A stretch of DNA of 64,000 nucleotides from Gemmatimonadota bacterium (GTDB lineage Bacteria > Gemmatimonadota > Gemmatimonadetes > Gemmatimonadales > GWC2-71-9), in assembly GCA_025358055.1 (NCBI GenBank), contig JANYKV010000087.1:1-64000 (forward strand), written 5' to 3'. Positions 8,113 to 17,437 of this stretch are shown one piece after another. The notes beneath the pieces were generated by a model. The model searched no databases. It was given only the letters and a program-made list of their open reading frames with translations, and had not been told where the DNA came from. A program made the translations under genes and the position numbers. Every line of letters begins with the position of its first letter. Positions within the stretch are counted from its first letter, which is position 1.

Positions 8113-8721
8113 ATGCGCATTCTCGCCCTCGCGACCGCCGGTCTCCTGACCGCTCTGCCGCTCAGCGCCCAACTACCTGCCGGGTGGGCCAGCCGAACCG
8201 ACACGAAAGGCGCCGAGGCCGGGGTGAAATTCTCGGCCATGGGCCCCGGATATCACGTGACCACCGGATCGGCCCTAGTTCTGTGGCGCGATGCCGATAA
8301 AGTGACCGGGGGCTTCCACACCCTGGCCACTTTCACCCAGACCAAGGCACCTACGCACCCGGAAGGATACGGAATTTTCATCGCGGGCTCGGATCTCGCC
8401 GGCGACGGTGTCAAATACACGTACTTTCTGGTCCGGGCCGACGGGAAATTCATCGTCAAGCAGCGGGATGGTGCGGCTACGCCCAAGATCGCAGATTGGA
8501 CCGACAGCGACGCGATAGTGAAGGCCGACGCGAGCGGCAAGGCCACCAATAAGATCGAAGTGTATAGCGCGGCCGGCAACAAGGTCGAGATGAAAATCAA
8601 CGACAAGATGGTCTATTCCTGGGACGCGAAGGGCCCGACACCTGGGATGATCGGGCTTCGCGTCAACCACGGGCTGGACGTCCACGTCGAAGGATTCGCC
8701 GTCCACCGGACCGACAAATAG
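8113..8721 (+). CDS. Secreted concanavalin-like beta-sandwich protein
   Basis: A 202-residue protein with a Sec signal (cleavage near residue 19 after LPLSAQ). AAGGAA 6-8 nt upstream supports ATG 8113. The mature part is a beta-rich domain typical of the jelly-roll/LamG-like glycan-binding or DUF1080-type group: GGFHTLATFTQ, GYGIFIAGSDL, YTYFLVRADGKF, NKIEVYSAAGNKVEMKINDK and a final MIGLRVNHGLDVHVEGFAV strand pair. No catalytic acid pair can be assigned, so binding rather than catalysis is likelier. The gene is monocistronic, ending just before a strong hairpin. Confidence 0.7.
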   Translation: MRILALATAGLLTALPLSAQLPAGWASRTDTKGAEAGVKFSAMGPGYHVTTGSALVLWRDADKVTGGFHTLATFTQTKAPTHPEGYGIFIAGSDLAGDGVKYTYFLVRADGKFIVKQRDGAATPKIADWTDSDAIVKADASGKATNKIEVYSAAGNKVEMKINDKMVYSWDAKGPTPGMIGLRVNHGLDVHVEGFAVHRTDK

Positions 8722-8734
8722 TCATGTGAGGAGC

Positions 8735-8762
8735 GAGGAGTCGCCCTGAGAGGCGACTCCTC
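8735..8762. terminator. Bidirectional hairpin between convergent genes
   Basis: A perfect 11-bp stem (GAGGAGTCGCC / GGCGACTCCTC) closes a 6-nt loop. It lies between the stop of the plus-strand secreted protein (8721) and the stop of the minus-strand SusD gene (8791). There is no long T tract on either side, so it may act as a transcript end stabiliser or a weak intrinsic terminator for both genes. Confidence 0.7.
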
Positions 8763-8790
8763 TCCCCAACTCCGCTCTAACTCCTCCCGC

Positions 8791-10245
8791 TCAGGTCCCC
8801 AACGGAGAACAACCGCTGGGCAAGCTTCTCGCACTGCACTCGATATCAGGTATCGGCATCCGGGTCGGAACCTGGCCATCGGGTACCCCGACCGGAATGC
8901 TGCCGAGGCGGCCATACCGTCGGGCATCGATCCATCGTGTGCCCTGCTCCCACAGGAGTGAGTACCGACGGTTGTAGAGCAGTTCCGCAATGAAATCAGC
9001 CGCCTGGCTACTGGTCGTCAACGTGGTTGGCGGCAGGCCGCCGGAACTCTGCCGCACCAAATTGAGATCAGCAATCGCGGCATCCAGCGCGCCGGTACCA
9101 ATGTTGGCCTCGGCGCGGAGGAGAATGAGTTCTTCGTTCTTGATGATCGGAATCGGGGCATTTGGATTGGCCACCAGCGCAGCGAGTGAGCCGGCCATGT
9201 ACCCCGCAAATTTCAGCGTTCCGAGAATTGGCACACCGACGACCGACGGCGGCGGCGAAATGGCCGACAAGGCAATTTTGGCGGTCGCACGATCGTCGAT
9301 CGTCACACCATCGTCCTTGACTTGCGCATCATCGAGAATGGTGGGCACGGCGAAGAACGTGGCCCCGTTGAGCGGCTCGGAGAGCGAATTCGGGGTGTCG
9401 CCGGAGGAATTGGAAAAATCGAAATACGCGCCGGAGGCGAACTGAGCCGGATCCTCCACCAGGAAGGAATTGACCAGCGCGGTGAGCGCGTTGCTGAAAC
9501 AGGGTAGGCCGCATCCGGCGGTCGCCCGGAGAACTTCGGCTTTGGCCGAGAGGGCCCACGCGAATTGTGCGAAGGTCGCGGGCGAGTTGAAGGCCGCGAG
9601 ACCGGGCGGGATGGGGAACGGGAAGCTGGCGTCGGCCGCGGCGGTGAGGTCGTCGCGAGCCGACTGCAATAGGCCGAGAGCATACCCGTACACACTGTCT
9701 TCATGCACGAACGGTGCGGGAGGAGCCCCGACCGGCACGTCAACGTCCACCGGTGCGCCGAGGCTGGCCCGGGTCTCGATGATGTAGAGGAAGGCCAACG
9801 CTTTGAGCGTCTTCGCGAGCCCTCGAGAGGCCGCAACCTCATTGGCACTCAGATCCTTAGTTCTTCCCAGTGCGGTCATATACACGTTGATGCTGCGGAT
9901 CTGCTGGTACGGACGGAGCCAGTGGGAGCCGCCGAACCCGCTCGGCGAGAGGGGGCCGAAATACGGCTCGGTCAAATCGGGCGGGTTGTTGTTCGCGAGA
10001 TTGATGCCCTCCCGGCCCATCGACCCGACCCGCCAGATGAAGTCCGGCATGTCACCGCGTGCCCCGAGGAAAAGCCCAGTCGCGGCGGCGGACAGTTTGC
10101 CCCGGCTCGGGTTCGACAAGAGGTCGTCCAGCGTGGGTTGATTGGGATTGGTGATGTTAAAGCTGTCGGCCGAACATCCGCCCAGCAGCAGCCCGCCGCA
10201 TACCATGGCGGTCACTCCCAGAATACGTCGAGTGCGTGTCGACAT
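8791..10245 (-). CDS. SusD/RagB-family outer-membrane lipoprotein
   Basis: A 484-residue surface lipoprotein that captures substrate for the SusC pore. The signal ends in the lipobox LLGGC (Cys24) and is followed by NITNPNQPT, the usual SusD N terminus. TPR-like helical pairs span about residues 100-260 (LRPYQQIRSINVYMTALGR, LAKTLKALAFLYIIE). The C-terminal part has IIKNEELILLRAEANIGTGALDAAIADLNLVR and the late motif YNRRYSLLWEQGTRWIDARRYGR. The ligand cannot be inferred from sequence. It is 2 nt downstream of susC, a classic pair, and ends near the hairpin at 8735-8762. Confidence 0.93.
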   Translation of the reverse strand: MSTRTRRILGVTAMVCGGLLLGGCSADSFNITNPNQPTLDDLLSNPSRGKLSAAATGLFLGARGDMPDFIWRVGSMGREGINLANNNPPDLTEPYFGPLSPSGFGGSHWLRPYQQIRSINVYMTALGRTKDLSANEVAASRGLAKTLKALAFLYIIETRASLGAPVDVDVPVGAPPAPFVHEDSVYGYALGLLQSARDDLTAAADASFPFPIPPGLAAFNSPATFAQFAWALSAKAEVLRATAGCGLPCFSNALTALVNSFLVEDPAQFASGAYFDFSNSSGDTPNSLSEPLNGATFFAVPTILDDAQVKDDGVTIDDRATAKIALSAISPPPSVVGVPILGTLKFAGYMAGSLAALVANPNAPIPIIKNEELILLRAEANIGTGALDAAIADLNLVRQSSGGLPPTTLTTSSQAADFIAELLYNRRYSLLWEQGTRWIDARRYGRLGSIPVGVPDGQVPTRMPIPDIECSARSLPSGCSPLGT

Positions 10246-10247
10246 GG

Positions 10248-13217
10248 TCAGAGCCCTACCGAGATGTTGAAGAAGAAGGTCCGCATCGGTGGATACGGCG
10301 CCAAATCGATGTTTCGGGTGATTGACTGCTGCCCAAAGTTGCTGACCTCAGGGTCGTAGCCCCAGTACTTCGTGAGGATCAGCAGATTGCGACCGGTGAT
10401 ACTCACTCGCACATCTTTGCTCCCGGCAAAGAGTGCGGCGACCTGCTTCGGGAGACTCATCCCAAGATTGACTTCGCGGAGCTTGAGGAAGGTCGTGGAC
10501 TGAACGAAATCAGGAGCCACACCCTTCTGGCTGGCAATCTGCCGTCGGATGCCTTCGGGCGTGCCGCCGTCTTCCGCGAGTTGGTTCCCATCGATCAGCG
10601 AACGCGTCTGATTCTGGGCCACCCCTCCCTGCTGCCAGTCCCAAAGGAACGAGAGAAAGGCGCTCTTGTAGGTGAAGTCGTTGCTAAACCCGATCTTGAA
10701 GTCCGGATTGGTCTGGCCCAGGTACCCAATTTGAAAGGAACCGTCTGGGTTGATTGCCGTCTGGCCAATAATCTGCCCGATCGGCTTGCCGGGTTCGATG
10801 TAGAACTCGCCGAAGCCGAGCCCGTAGCCGGCGTTGGCCGGGCGGAACGCAGGGATGGGGAGTGACACCACTCGGTTTCGCAGCGTGGCGAACGTGGTCC
10901 GTACGAGCCAGGTGAAGTTGCGGCTTTGGGCGATGGTGAATCCCGCAGCCACTTCGATGCCTTCATTCATGAACTCGCCACCATTGATGTTCTCCTGCAC
11001 GAAACCACTCGATCCCGCCGGCGACCGAGCGAGGAGAAGATCCACCGCGCGGCGACGGAATCCGGTTATTTCAATGGTCGCCCGGCCATTGGCAAGCGAG
11101 GCGTCGAACCCACCTTCCACTTCCTTGATGCGCTCCGGCTTGATACCAGGGGCTCCTGACGTGTTGCCGACAACGGTGCCAATGCTTCCACCGATGACGC
11201 CCCCGCCTTGCAAGGTCGTGAATTTTTGGCCGAAGAGCGGTTGGTTGCCCGTTTCGCCGTAGGCTAAGCGCATTTTGAGCTCCGACCCTTTCCCGAGCGT
11301 GCCGATGAATCGGTAGGAGCCCGAGATTTTCGGATACAGGAAGTACTTGTCCGTGTTGCCATTCACACTGCTCCGCTCGGCCCGTACCCCAATCGCCAGC
11401 AACAGCTTGTCCTGCAACGCGAGGAACTCCTCCTGCCCGTAAAACGCGAACGTGCGTTCGTGATTCTTGGCCTCGAGTTGCTGCCCGAAGACAGCCCCTT
11501 GGTCGATGTTCGACTGGCCGGAAAGGAGCCCGGTGGCAACGACCCGGGACCGATTGACGCTGCGATCCTCAAACTGGAGCCCGGCAGAGGTGGTGGCGGT
11601 GAACTTTCCGCTCGTCGGAGAAAACGTGTGGATGCCGTTGAGGTTCCAGTTGAGAAACCGACTCGCCCCGTTGCTGAGAGCCGCGAGCCCCGGGTTCGGT
11701 TGGAGGGCCTGGAAGTAGAGCTCCGGAGGCGCAAGAATCCGATTCTCTTGGTTGAAGAAGTCGAGACCGCCCGAGGCTACAAGTTTCAAACTCTGGTGCT
11801 CGGTGGTGAACGCGTGGTAGGTGAGGGTTCCGCCTCCGGTAAATCGGATGGCGGTCTCCTCATTCTTGGCCAAATCCGCGGTCTGCAATGGATTGGCCGA
11901 GAAGTAGGACACGTCCGGAATCGGGTACGTCCCGTCGGCTTGCTTGACAATCGGAATGAAGCTTGGGATGTACAACAACGCGTAGGGAATGCTGGCTCCT
12001 GCGTTATCGTTGTTGATGAATCCGCGTTGGGCGTCGGTCCGGTTGAAGGCCGTGCTGATCGCGAAAGTGACCTTGTCGGACATCTTCTGATCGACATTGA
12101 CCCGAAGGGACTGCCTCCCGGCCCCGGTGTTGGCGATGATTCCTCCATCCTCCTTCCAACCGCCCGAGACGAAATACTTAGTCGTTTCGCTCCCCCCGCT
12201 CACGTCCAACAAGGTTTCATAGCCGAGGGGACGGTTTCCGAACACCTCTTGAACGTGATCGTAAACCGGCAACGCCCCGTTCACGAGGAAAGGCGCGACG
12301 ACATCCGCGCCATACAGATCATTCGCCTCCGGCACCGTGAAGGCGCGGGGTTTCGGAGCGCGCGCCAGTTCCGCAAACCCGAATCGTTGGGTCATCGTGA
12401 CTCTCGGCTTCCCCACCTGGCCTCGATTGGTGGTGATCACCACGACCCCATTGGCCGCCTTGGAGCCGTAGATGGACGAAGCTGCCGCCCCTTTCAGGAT
12501 TTCAATCGAGGCGATGTCGTTTGGATTGATGTCGGCCAAGCGGTTCACTCCGTCGTCCTGCAAGGGGCCATTGTCCCCCGCCTCGTTGCTGCTCTTGCTC
12601 GTGGTGACGGTCGAAAGACCGGACGGGAGAGTACCGTTGCTGTAAATGACACCATCGACGACGAACAGCGGGTCGGACCCGCCGATGACGGTGTTGCTCC
12701 CGCGAATCTGGATCTGCATCCCGCCGCCGGGAGCCCCCGAGTTGGATTGGATATTGGCTCCGGCAATCCGGCCCGCCAGCGCGCGATCGAGCGTCGGGGC
12801 GGGCACTTGGCGGATATCGTCCCCGCTCACGACAGCGGTGGAGGTCGTGGCATTGCGGCGTTCGATCCCAGTCGCCTGACCCGTGACCACCAACTCGTCG
12901 AGTTTGAAGAGATCGTCGGCGAGTTTGACATCGATGGTGGATTGACTGGCGGGCACGGTCACTTCCAGGCGGGCATAGCCAATCGCGCGGACCAGCAGGT
13001 GCGCGTCTCCCGCGGGAGCTGCAATGGTGAATTTGCCCTGTGCGTTGGTTCGCACGTTCACCAGGCTTCCGACCACGGAAACGATCGCATCAGCGACCGG
13101 TTGTTCTCCGTTGGCCCGCAGAACTGTCCCGCTGATCTGTCGCTGCTGCGCCTGTAGCGCCACAGGCGATCCGAGCAACGCCAGCAGGAAGACCGCGTTC
13201 AACAAACGACGACCCAT
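10248..13217 (-). CDS. SusC/RagA-family TonB-dependent outer-membrane transporter
   Basis: TonB-dependent pore forming a 'pedal bin' with SusD. I chose ATG 13217 because GGGGGG lies 7 nt upstream; ATG 13253 lacks a site. Domains in order: Sec signal (to about residue 24, LQAQQ), carboxypeptidase-regulatory-like domain (about 25-105, GTVLRANGEQPVADAIVSV), plug (about 115-235, with the SusC signature DPLFVVDGVIYSNG and IEILKGAAASSIYGSKAANGVV), then a barrel to residue 989. It lies 60 nt downstream of patA, with no strong terminator between, so it may share the polyamine operon transcript. Confidence 0.93.
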   Translation of the reverse strand: MGRRLLNAVFLLALLGSPVALQAQQRQISGTVLRANGEQPVADAIVSVVGSLVNVRTNAQGKFTIAAPAGDAHLLVRAIGYARLEVTVPASQSTIDVKLADDLFKLDELVVTGQATGIERRNATTSTAVVSGDDIRQVPAPTLDRALAGRIAGANIQSNSGAPGGGMQIQIRGSNTVIGGSDPLFVVDGVIYSNGTLPSGLSTVTTSKSSNEAGDNGPLQDDGVNRLADINPNDIASIEILKGAAASSIYGSKAANGVVVITTNRGQVGKPRVTMTQRFGFAELARAPKPRAFTVPEANDLYGADVVAPFLVNGALPVYDHVQEVFGNRPLGYETLLDVSGGSETTKYFVSGGWKEDGGIIANTGAGRQSLRVNVDQKMSDKVTFAISTAFNRTDAQRGFINNDNAGASIPYALLYIPSFIPIVKQADGTYPIPDVSYFSANPLQTADLAKNEETAIRFTGGGTLTYHAFTTEHQSLKLVASGGLDFFNQENRILAPPELYFQALQPNPGLAALSNGASRFLNWNLNGIHTFSPTSGKFTATTSAGLQFEDRSVNRSRVVATGLLSGQSNIDQGAVFGQQLEAKNHERTFAFYGQEEFLALQDKLLLAIGVRAERSSVNGNTDKYFLYPKISGSYRFIGTLGKGSELKMRLAYGETGNQPLFGQKFTTLQGGGVIGGSIGTVVGNTSGAPGIKPERIKEVEGGFDASLANGRATIEITGFRRRAVDLLLARSPAGSSGFVQENINGGEFMNEGIEVAAGFTIAQSRNFTWLVRTTFATLRNRVVSLPIPAFRPANAGYGLGFGEFYIEPGKPIGQIIGQTAINPDGSFQIGYLGQTNPDFKIGFSNDFTYKSAFLSFLWDWQQGGVAQNQTRSLIDGNQLAEDGGTPEGIRRQIASQKGVAPDFVQSTTFLKLREVNLGMSLPKQVAALFAGSKDVRVSITGRNLLILTKYWGYDPEVSNFGQQSITRNIDLAPYPPMRTFFFNISVGL

Positions 13218-13277
13218 GGTACGTCCCCCCGGTTGAAGAAAAGCGCCGAACACGGAGCTTCGCTCAAATGCCGAGTG

Positions 13278-14630
13278 CTATAGCTGTGTAGCCACTTCTT
13301 GGAATGTCGATTCGAGGCGGCTCAACATCTCGCCGAGCAGCGCCATCGAAATGCCCAGCGCCGGTTCAATCCGAATGACTTGGGCCCTGGAGTAGGTACC
13401 CGCAACGAGGACTCCCCGTTTGAACAATCCGCTCGCCACTTTCCAGCCGATTTCCTGCACCGGGAACTCCATCCCAATGAGGAGCCCCTTGCCGTGCGCC
13501 TCTTTGAGAACAGCGGGGTATTTGGCGTGAAGTCCAGCGAGCTCACGAAGCAGGTACTCCCCTTTTCGGGCCGCTTGGGCCGGAAGGTCTTCTTCGAGCG
13601 TGACCTGGATTGCCGCGAGCCCGGCGGCACAAGCGAGCGGATTCCCTCCGAAGGTGGTGGAGTGGATGATCGGGTTGGGAATCATCACTTCCCAGATTTT
13701 CGCCGTGGAGACAAAGGCGGAAAGCGGCATCACCCCGCCACCGAGCGACTTGCCCATGCACATGATGTCCGGCGCCACATCCCAGTGATCGACCCCCCAC
13801 ATGCGGCCCGTGCGGCCCATGCCGGTTTGGATTTCGTCCGCAATTAGGAGGGCTCCGTACTTGGTGCACAAGGCTCGGGCCCGGGGCCAGAAGTCGTCGG
13901 GCGGAACCACCCCGCCAGCCTCGCCCTGCACCGGTTCGAGCACCACACCGGCGATCCGATTTCCCACCGCGTCCGAACGCACCAGTTCCGCTTCCAGCGC
14001 GTCCGCATCGCCATACGGAATGAAGCGGACGTCCTGGAGGCCTTCTTGGAAGGGTTCGCGAAAGGAGGCCTTTCCCATGAGCGAGAGCAAGCCCAAGGAC
14101 TTCCCGTGGAATCCGCCGATCGTCGAGATGAAGGTGTGCCGCTTGGTATACAGACGCGCCAATTTGACCGCGCCTTCAATGGCATCGGTACCGTTGTTGA
14201 TAAAGAAGGAGTTCTGCAAGTCGCCCGGGGTGACGTCAGCGATCACTTTGGCCAGCGCCCCGCGCCAAGGCTCGAGCAACTCCTGGCTATTCAGTGCCAT
14301 TCGGCTCAGCTGGGTAGTCACTGCCTGGACAATTTTCGGGTGATTGATGCCCGCGCTGAAGATGCCGTATCCGCCTAAGCAATCGATGTATTCCCGCCCC
14401 AAAAGGTCCTTGAGAACGGATCCCTGCCCCGACCACTCGAGCGCGGCGAATTGCCCCGCCTCCGTGACCGATTTTCGATAACTAATGAACCCGCGGTTGT
14501 AGTACTCGGCGTAGTTTTCGACGGTTTCCGTGATGAACGCGTGCTTTTCTTCGAGGCTCAGACTGTTCGCCGACAACAAGGACAGATACCGCGAGGTGTG
14601 CTGCAGCACTTCGGTATTCGATTTCCGCAA
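13278..14630 (-). CDS. patA: Putrescine aminotransferase
   Basis: PLP-dependent class III aminotransferase converting putrescine and 2-oxoglutarate to 4-aminobutanal (1-pyrroline) and glutamate. At 450 residues it is the same length class as E. coli PatA (YgjG). It shares diagnostic runs along its whole length as I recall that sequence: the IDCLGGYGIF start of the fold, SQELL, FHGKSLG, LEPVQGE, QTGMGRTG, the PLP-lysine motif MGKSLGGGVMP, TTFGGNPLACAA and RGVLVAGT. It lies 26 nt downstream of potD in the pot operon, and the transporter supplies its substrate. Confidence 0.88.
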   Translation of the reverse strand: MRKSNTEVLQHTSRYLSLLSANSLSLEEKHAFITETVENYAEYYNRGFISYRKSVTEAGQFAALEWSGQGSVLKDLLGREYIDCLGGYGIFSAGINHPKIVQAVTTQLSRMALNSQELLEPWRGALAKVIADVTPGDLQNSFFINNGTDAIEGAVKLARLYTKRHTFISTIGGFHGKSLGLLSLMGKASFREPFQEGLQDVRFIPYGDADALEAELVRSDAVGNRIAGVVLEPVQGEAGGVVPPDDFWPRARALCTKYGALLIADEIQTGMGRTGRMWGVDHWDVAPDIMCMGKSLGGGVMPLSAFVSTAKIWEVMIPNPIIHSTTFGGNPLACAAGLAAIQVTLEEDLPAQAARKGEYLLRELAGLHAKYPAVLKEAHGKGLLIGMEFPVQEIGWKVASGLFKRGVLVAGTYSRAQVIRIEPALGISMALLGEMLSRLESTFQEVATQL

Positions 14631-14656
14631 TTAATCGGCGCCCCCTTCGGGTTGAC

Positions 14657-15760
14657 TCAGGCGGACTTTATTTCAGTCCAGACTTGATCCCACTCCGCTG
14701 TGGCCTTGCCAAGATCGCGCTGATACTCCAGTCGGGCTAGTTCCTCCTTGGTGGGATAGGGCACCGGATGCGAGATGAGAGGGAGCGCCGCCTGGTTCGG
14801 CGTGCCAAAGCCGGTTTCGTTCGAAATGTCGGCGCCCACCCTCGGCCGGAGGATGTAGTTCATGTACTCATGCGCCGCCCGTTTGTGCCGCGCCGAACGA
14901 GGAATCGCGAGGGAGTCCGCCCAGAGGGTGCACCCTTCTTTCGGAATGCAGTAGTCCAAGTTCGGCTGCTCGGCGCGGGCTTGGGCCGTGTCGCCGTTGT
15001 AGAGCTGAGCAACCAGGACGTCCCCCGAAATCAGTTGGGCTTTCACCGGGGCGGAAATGTAGGATTTGAGGTTGCCTTTGGCGGTGATCGCTTCGGCCTT
15101 GGCTTGGGCGAGGTCGTGGGGATCGATCGAGTTGAGCGAGTGACCGCCATACCGCAACCACGACCCGATCACATCCCGACCATCATCCATTTGCGTCATC
15201 TTCCCACGAAAGCGCGCGTCGTGGAAAATAGACCAGCTGTCAGGCGTAATGGGCAGTTTGTCCTTCCGGTAGGCAATGCCCGTGTTCCCCCATTGCCATG
15301 GCACGGTATGGGCATTGTCCGGATCAAACACCGGGTTGATGAAGAGGGGGGCGATATTTCCCCAGTCGCTAATGTAGGCGCGGTTCACCCGGGCGACGAG
15401 ACCCAAGGCGACCAGCACCGGAATGGCATAGCCGGACGGGCATATGATGTCGTAGCCCTGGGCACCGGATTGGAGCTTCGCGAGCATTTCCTCATTGCTT
15501 TCGTACGTATCATAGGTCACCGACACTCCGAATTCCTTTTCGAAATTCGGAATCGTAGTGGGCGCGATATAGTCCGACCAACTGTAGATGGCGAGTTCTT
15601 TTTCCATCGGGCCAAGGGGCTTGAGCGGTTCGTGCTCATCCTCCGGTCCCTCGCGACGGCACGCGGTGAGCAGGCTGCCGATCGTACCCAGGCCAACGCC
15701 CATGGCGGTGGCGCGGTGGACAAACTCCCGCCGGGCGATCCGCTCGTCGACGCTCCTCAT
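14657..15760 (-). CDS. potD: Spermidine/putrescine ABC transporter, substrate-binding lipoprotein
   Basis: Periplasmic polyamine receptor (367 residues). The N terminus combines a twin-arginine motif (RREFVHRA) with a lipobox (LLTAC, Cys34), so it is probably a Tat-exported lipoprotein, which is unusual for PotD. The mature protein has PotD features: LAIYSWSDYIAPTTIPNFEKEFG, YDTYESNEEMLAKL, YDIICPSGYAIP, WGNTGIAYR and a late NYILRP. The aromatic and acidic pocket residues around YSWSDY and the DS in LWADSLAIP fit polyamine binding. Its start overlaps the potC stop by 4 nt. Confidence 0.92.
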   Translation of the reverse strand: MRSVDERIARREFVHRATAMGVGLGTIGSLLTACRREGPEDEHEPLKPLGPMEKELAIYSWSDYIAPTTIPNFEKEFGVSVTYDTYESNEEMLAKLQSGAQGYDIICPSGYAIPVLVALGLVARVNRAYISDWGNIAPLFINPVFDPDNAHTVPWQWGNTGIAYRKDKLPITPDSWSIFHDARFRGKMTQMDDGRDVIGSWLRYGGHSLNSIDPHDLAQAKAEAITAKGNLKSYISAPVKAQLISGDVLVAQLYNGDTAQARAEQPNLDYCIPKEGCTLWADSLAIPRSARHKRAAHEYMNYILRPRVGADISNETGFGTPNQAALPLISHPVPYPTKEELARLEYQRDLGKATAEWDQVWTEIKSA

Positions 15761-16551
15761 GCTCTTGTCCCCGGCAATGGCCTTTCGCGGGTCAGCCTCT
15801 CCGACAGATAGAGCAGCAGCGTCGTCAGCACCAGGATGATCGTGCTAATCGCGTTAATGCTGGGCTCGATGTTCTTCCGCACCATACTGTATACGACCAT
15901 GGGCAGGGTAGTCGACCCGGGACCGGACACGAACGAAGTGATGACGTAGTCGTCGAACGACATCGTGAAGGCCAGCAGGGCGCCAGCCATGATCCCGGGC
16001 AAGAGTTGGGGAACCGTGATCCTCCAGAACGTAGTAATTTCATCGGCGCCGAGAATCATGGCCGCCTCTTCGAGGGTCCGGTCCATGCCTTCGAGTCGCG
16101 CGAGCACCACAATCACCACGAATGAGATGCTGAAGGCCACGTGGGCCACAACGATCGTGCCCAGCCCAAGTGGAAACCCGATCAGCACGAATAAAATCAG
16201 AAGAGAGATGCCCACAACGATCTCCGGAGTCACCACGGGAACGTAGAGGAGACCTTCCATGAGGGTTCGCCCGCGAAAGCGATGGCGGCCCACGGCCAGC
16301 GCGATGAGGGTTCCCAAGAGGGTCGATACGACCGTCGAAATGGCGCCCACGATGAGGCTCGCGCGAAGGCCGCGCAAAATGTCTCCCCGCTCGAGCAGAC
16401 GACGATACCACTGGAAGGTGAACGAGGTCCATTCCACCGAGAATTTGGACGCGTTGAACGAAAATGCTACGAGCACGAAGATCGGCAGATGCAGAAAGAA
16501 ATACACGAGCGCCGTGAGGGCGATGAGCCACTTAGGCAATCGGGACCCCAC
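15757..16551 (-). CDS. potC: Spermidine/putrescine ABC transporter permease PotC
   Basis: Inner-membrane permease, 264 residues, with six hydrophobic segments. The cytoplasmic EAA loop reads EEAAMILGADEITTFWRITVPQLLPGI (about residues 160-186), which contacts PotA. The sequence ending in SMVRKNIEPSINAISTIIL is typical for PotC. It lies 1 nt downstream of potB and overlaps potD by 4 nt, so coupled translation is likely. Confidence 0.92.
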   Translation of the reverse strand: MGSRLPKWLIALTALVYFFLHLPIFVLVAFSFNASKFSVEWTSFTFQWYRRLLERGDILRGLRASLIVGAISTVVSTLLGTLIALAVGRHRFRGRTLMEGLLYVPVVTPEIVVGISLLILFVLIGFPLGLGTIVVAHVAFSISFVVIVVLARLEGMDRTLEEAAMILGADEITTFWRITVPQLLPGIMAGALLAFTMSFDDYVITSFVSGPGSTTLPMVVYSMVRKNIEPSINAISTIILVLTTLLLYLSERLTRERPLPGTRA

Positions 16552-16552
16552 G

Positions 16553-17437
16553 TCACCGCCCCCCGTCGGCAGCGCGATCCTTGACGCGGAGGTAGGTCAC
16601 GACGGCCAGCAACACCAGCGCCATCACAATGAACGACGCGGCCGATCCGAACGGCCAATTGCGGGCCGAAGCGAACTGGTTCTGCACCAGGTTGCCGATC
16701 ATCATTTCCTTCGCGCCACCCAGCAAGTCGGACGTCAGAAACGACCCGAGCGCGGGAATGAAGACCAGCAAACATCCCGCGACCAGGCCGGGGAGGGAAA
16801 GCGGAAGCGTCACCCGCCAGAACCGCGCGACAGGCCGGGCGCCAAGCACTTCCGCCGCTTCCAGGAGCGAAAGGTCGAGTTTTTCCAGGGAGGCGTAGAT
16901 CGGCAGGATCATGAAGGGAAGAAAGCCGTAGACCAATCCCGTCATGACCGCGAACGGCGTATAGAGAATGGCGATCGGGTGGGAGATGAGCCCCAACTTG
17001 AGCAACACGCTATTGATGAGACCCGTATCGCGCATCAGGAAAATCATGGCGAAGGTCCGCACCAAAAAGCTGGTCCAGAACGGCAACACGACCAGAAACA
17101 TGAGCAGGCTCTTCCACTTTCCGCTCCGGGCGATCACATACGCCACCGGATATCCCAACAAAAGACAGATTGTGGTGCAAAGGAGGGAGACGAAGAAAGT
17201 CCGACTCAAAATGGCGAGATAGATCTTTTCGAAAAACCGGCGGTAGTGTTCGAGCGTGAAACCGGCCTCGACCCCGCCATAGGTGCCGCGGGGCATGAGA
17301 CTGTAGGCAAACATGATGAGGAGCGGCACCAGGAAGAACAGCAATAGCCAGAGGATGCCCGGACTGAGCAGGCTCCACACTTTGGCCGTGGGTCGATGAT
17401 AGAGCCAGGCGAGTGCGCGCTCTCGCACCCCTGCCAT
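16553..17437 (-). CDS. potB: Spermidine/putrescine ABC transporter permease PotB
   Basis: Partner permease of PotC, 294 residues and six membrane segments, beginning with LLSPGILWLLLFFLVPLLIMFAYS. The EAA loop is LLEAAEVLGARPVARFWRVTLPLSLPG (about residues 185-211). The YGGVEAGFTLEHYRRFF periplasmic segment is shared with the PotB/PotH group. It directly abuts potA (start at 17437, potA stop at 17438). Confidence 0.92.
   Translation of the reverse strand: MAGVRERALAWLYHRPTAKVWSLLSPGILWLLLFFLVPLLIMFAYSLMPRGTYGGVEAGFTLEHYRRFFEKIYLAILSRTFFVSLLCTTICLLLGYPVAYVIARSGKWKSLLMFLVVLPFWTSFLVRTFAMIFLMRDTGLINSVLLKLGLISHPIAILYTPFAVMTGLVYGFLPFMILPIYASLEKLDLSLLEAAEVLGARPVARFWRVTLPLSLPGLVAGCLLVFIPALGSFLTSDLLGGAKEMMIGNLVQNQFASARNWPFGSAASFIVMALVLLAVVTYLRVKDRAADGGR

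Noticed and set aside
11460..13157. Long plus-strand open frame (565 codons) antisense to susC
   Set aside because: Product is Arg/Gly/Asp-rich without any fold; the opposite strand encodes an unmistakable SusC. High GC keeps the antisense frame open.
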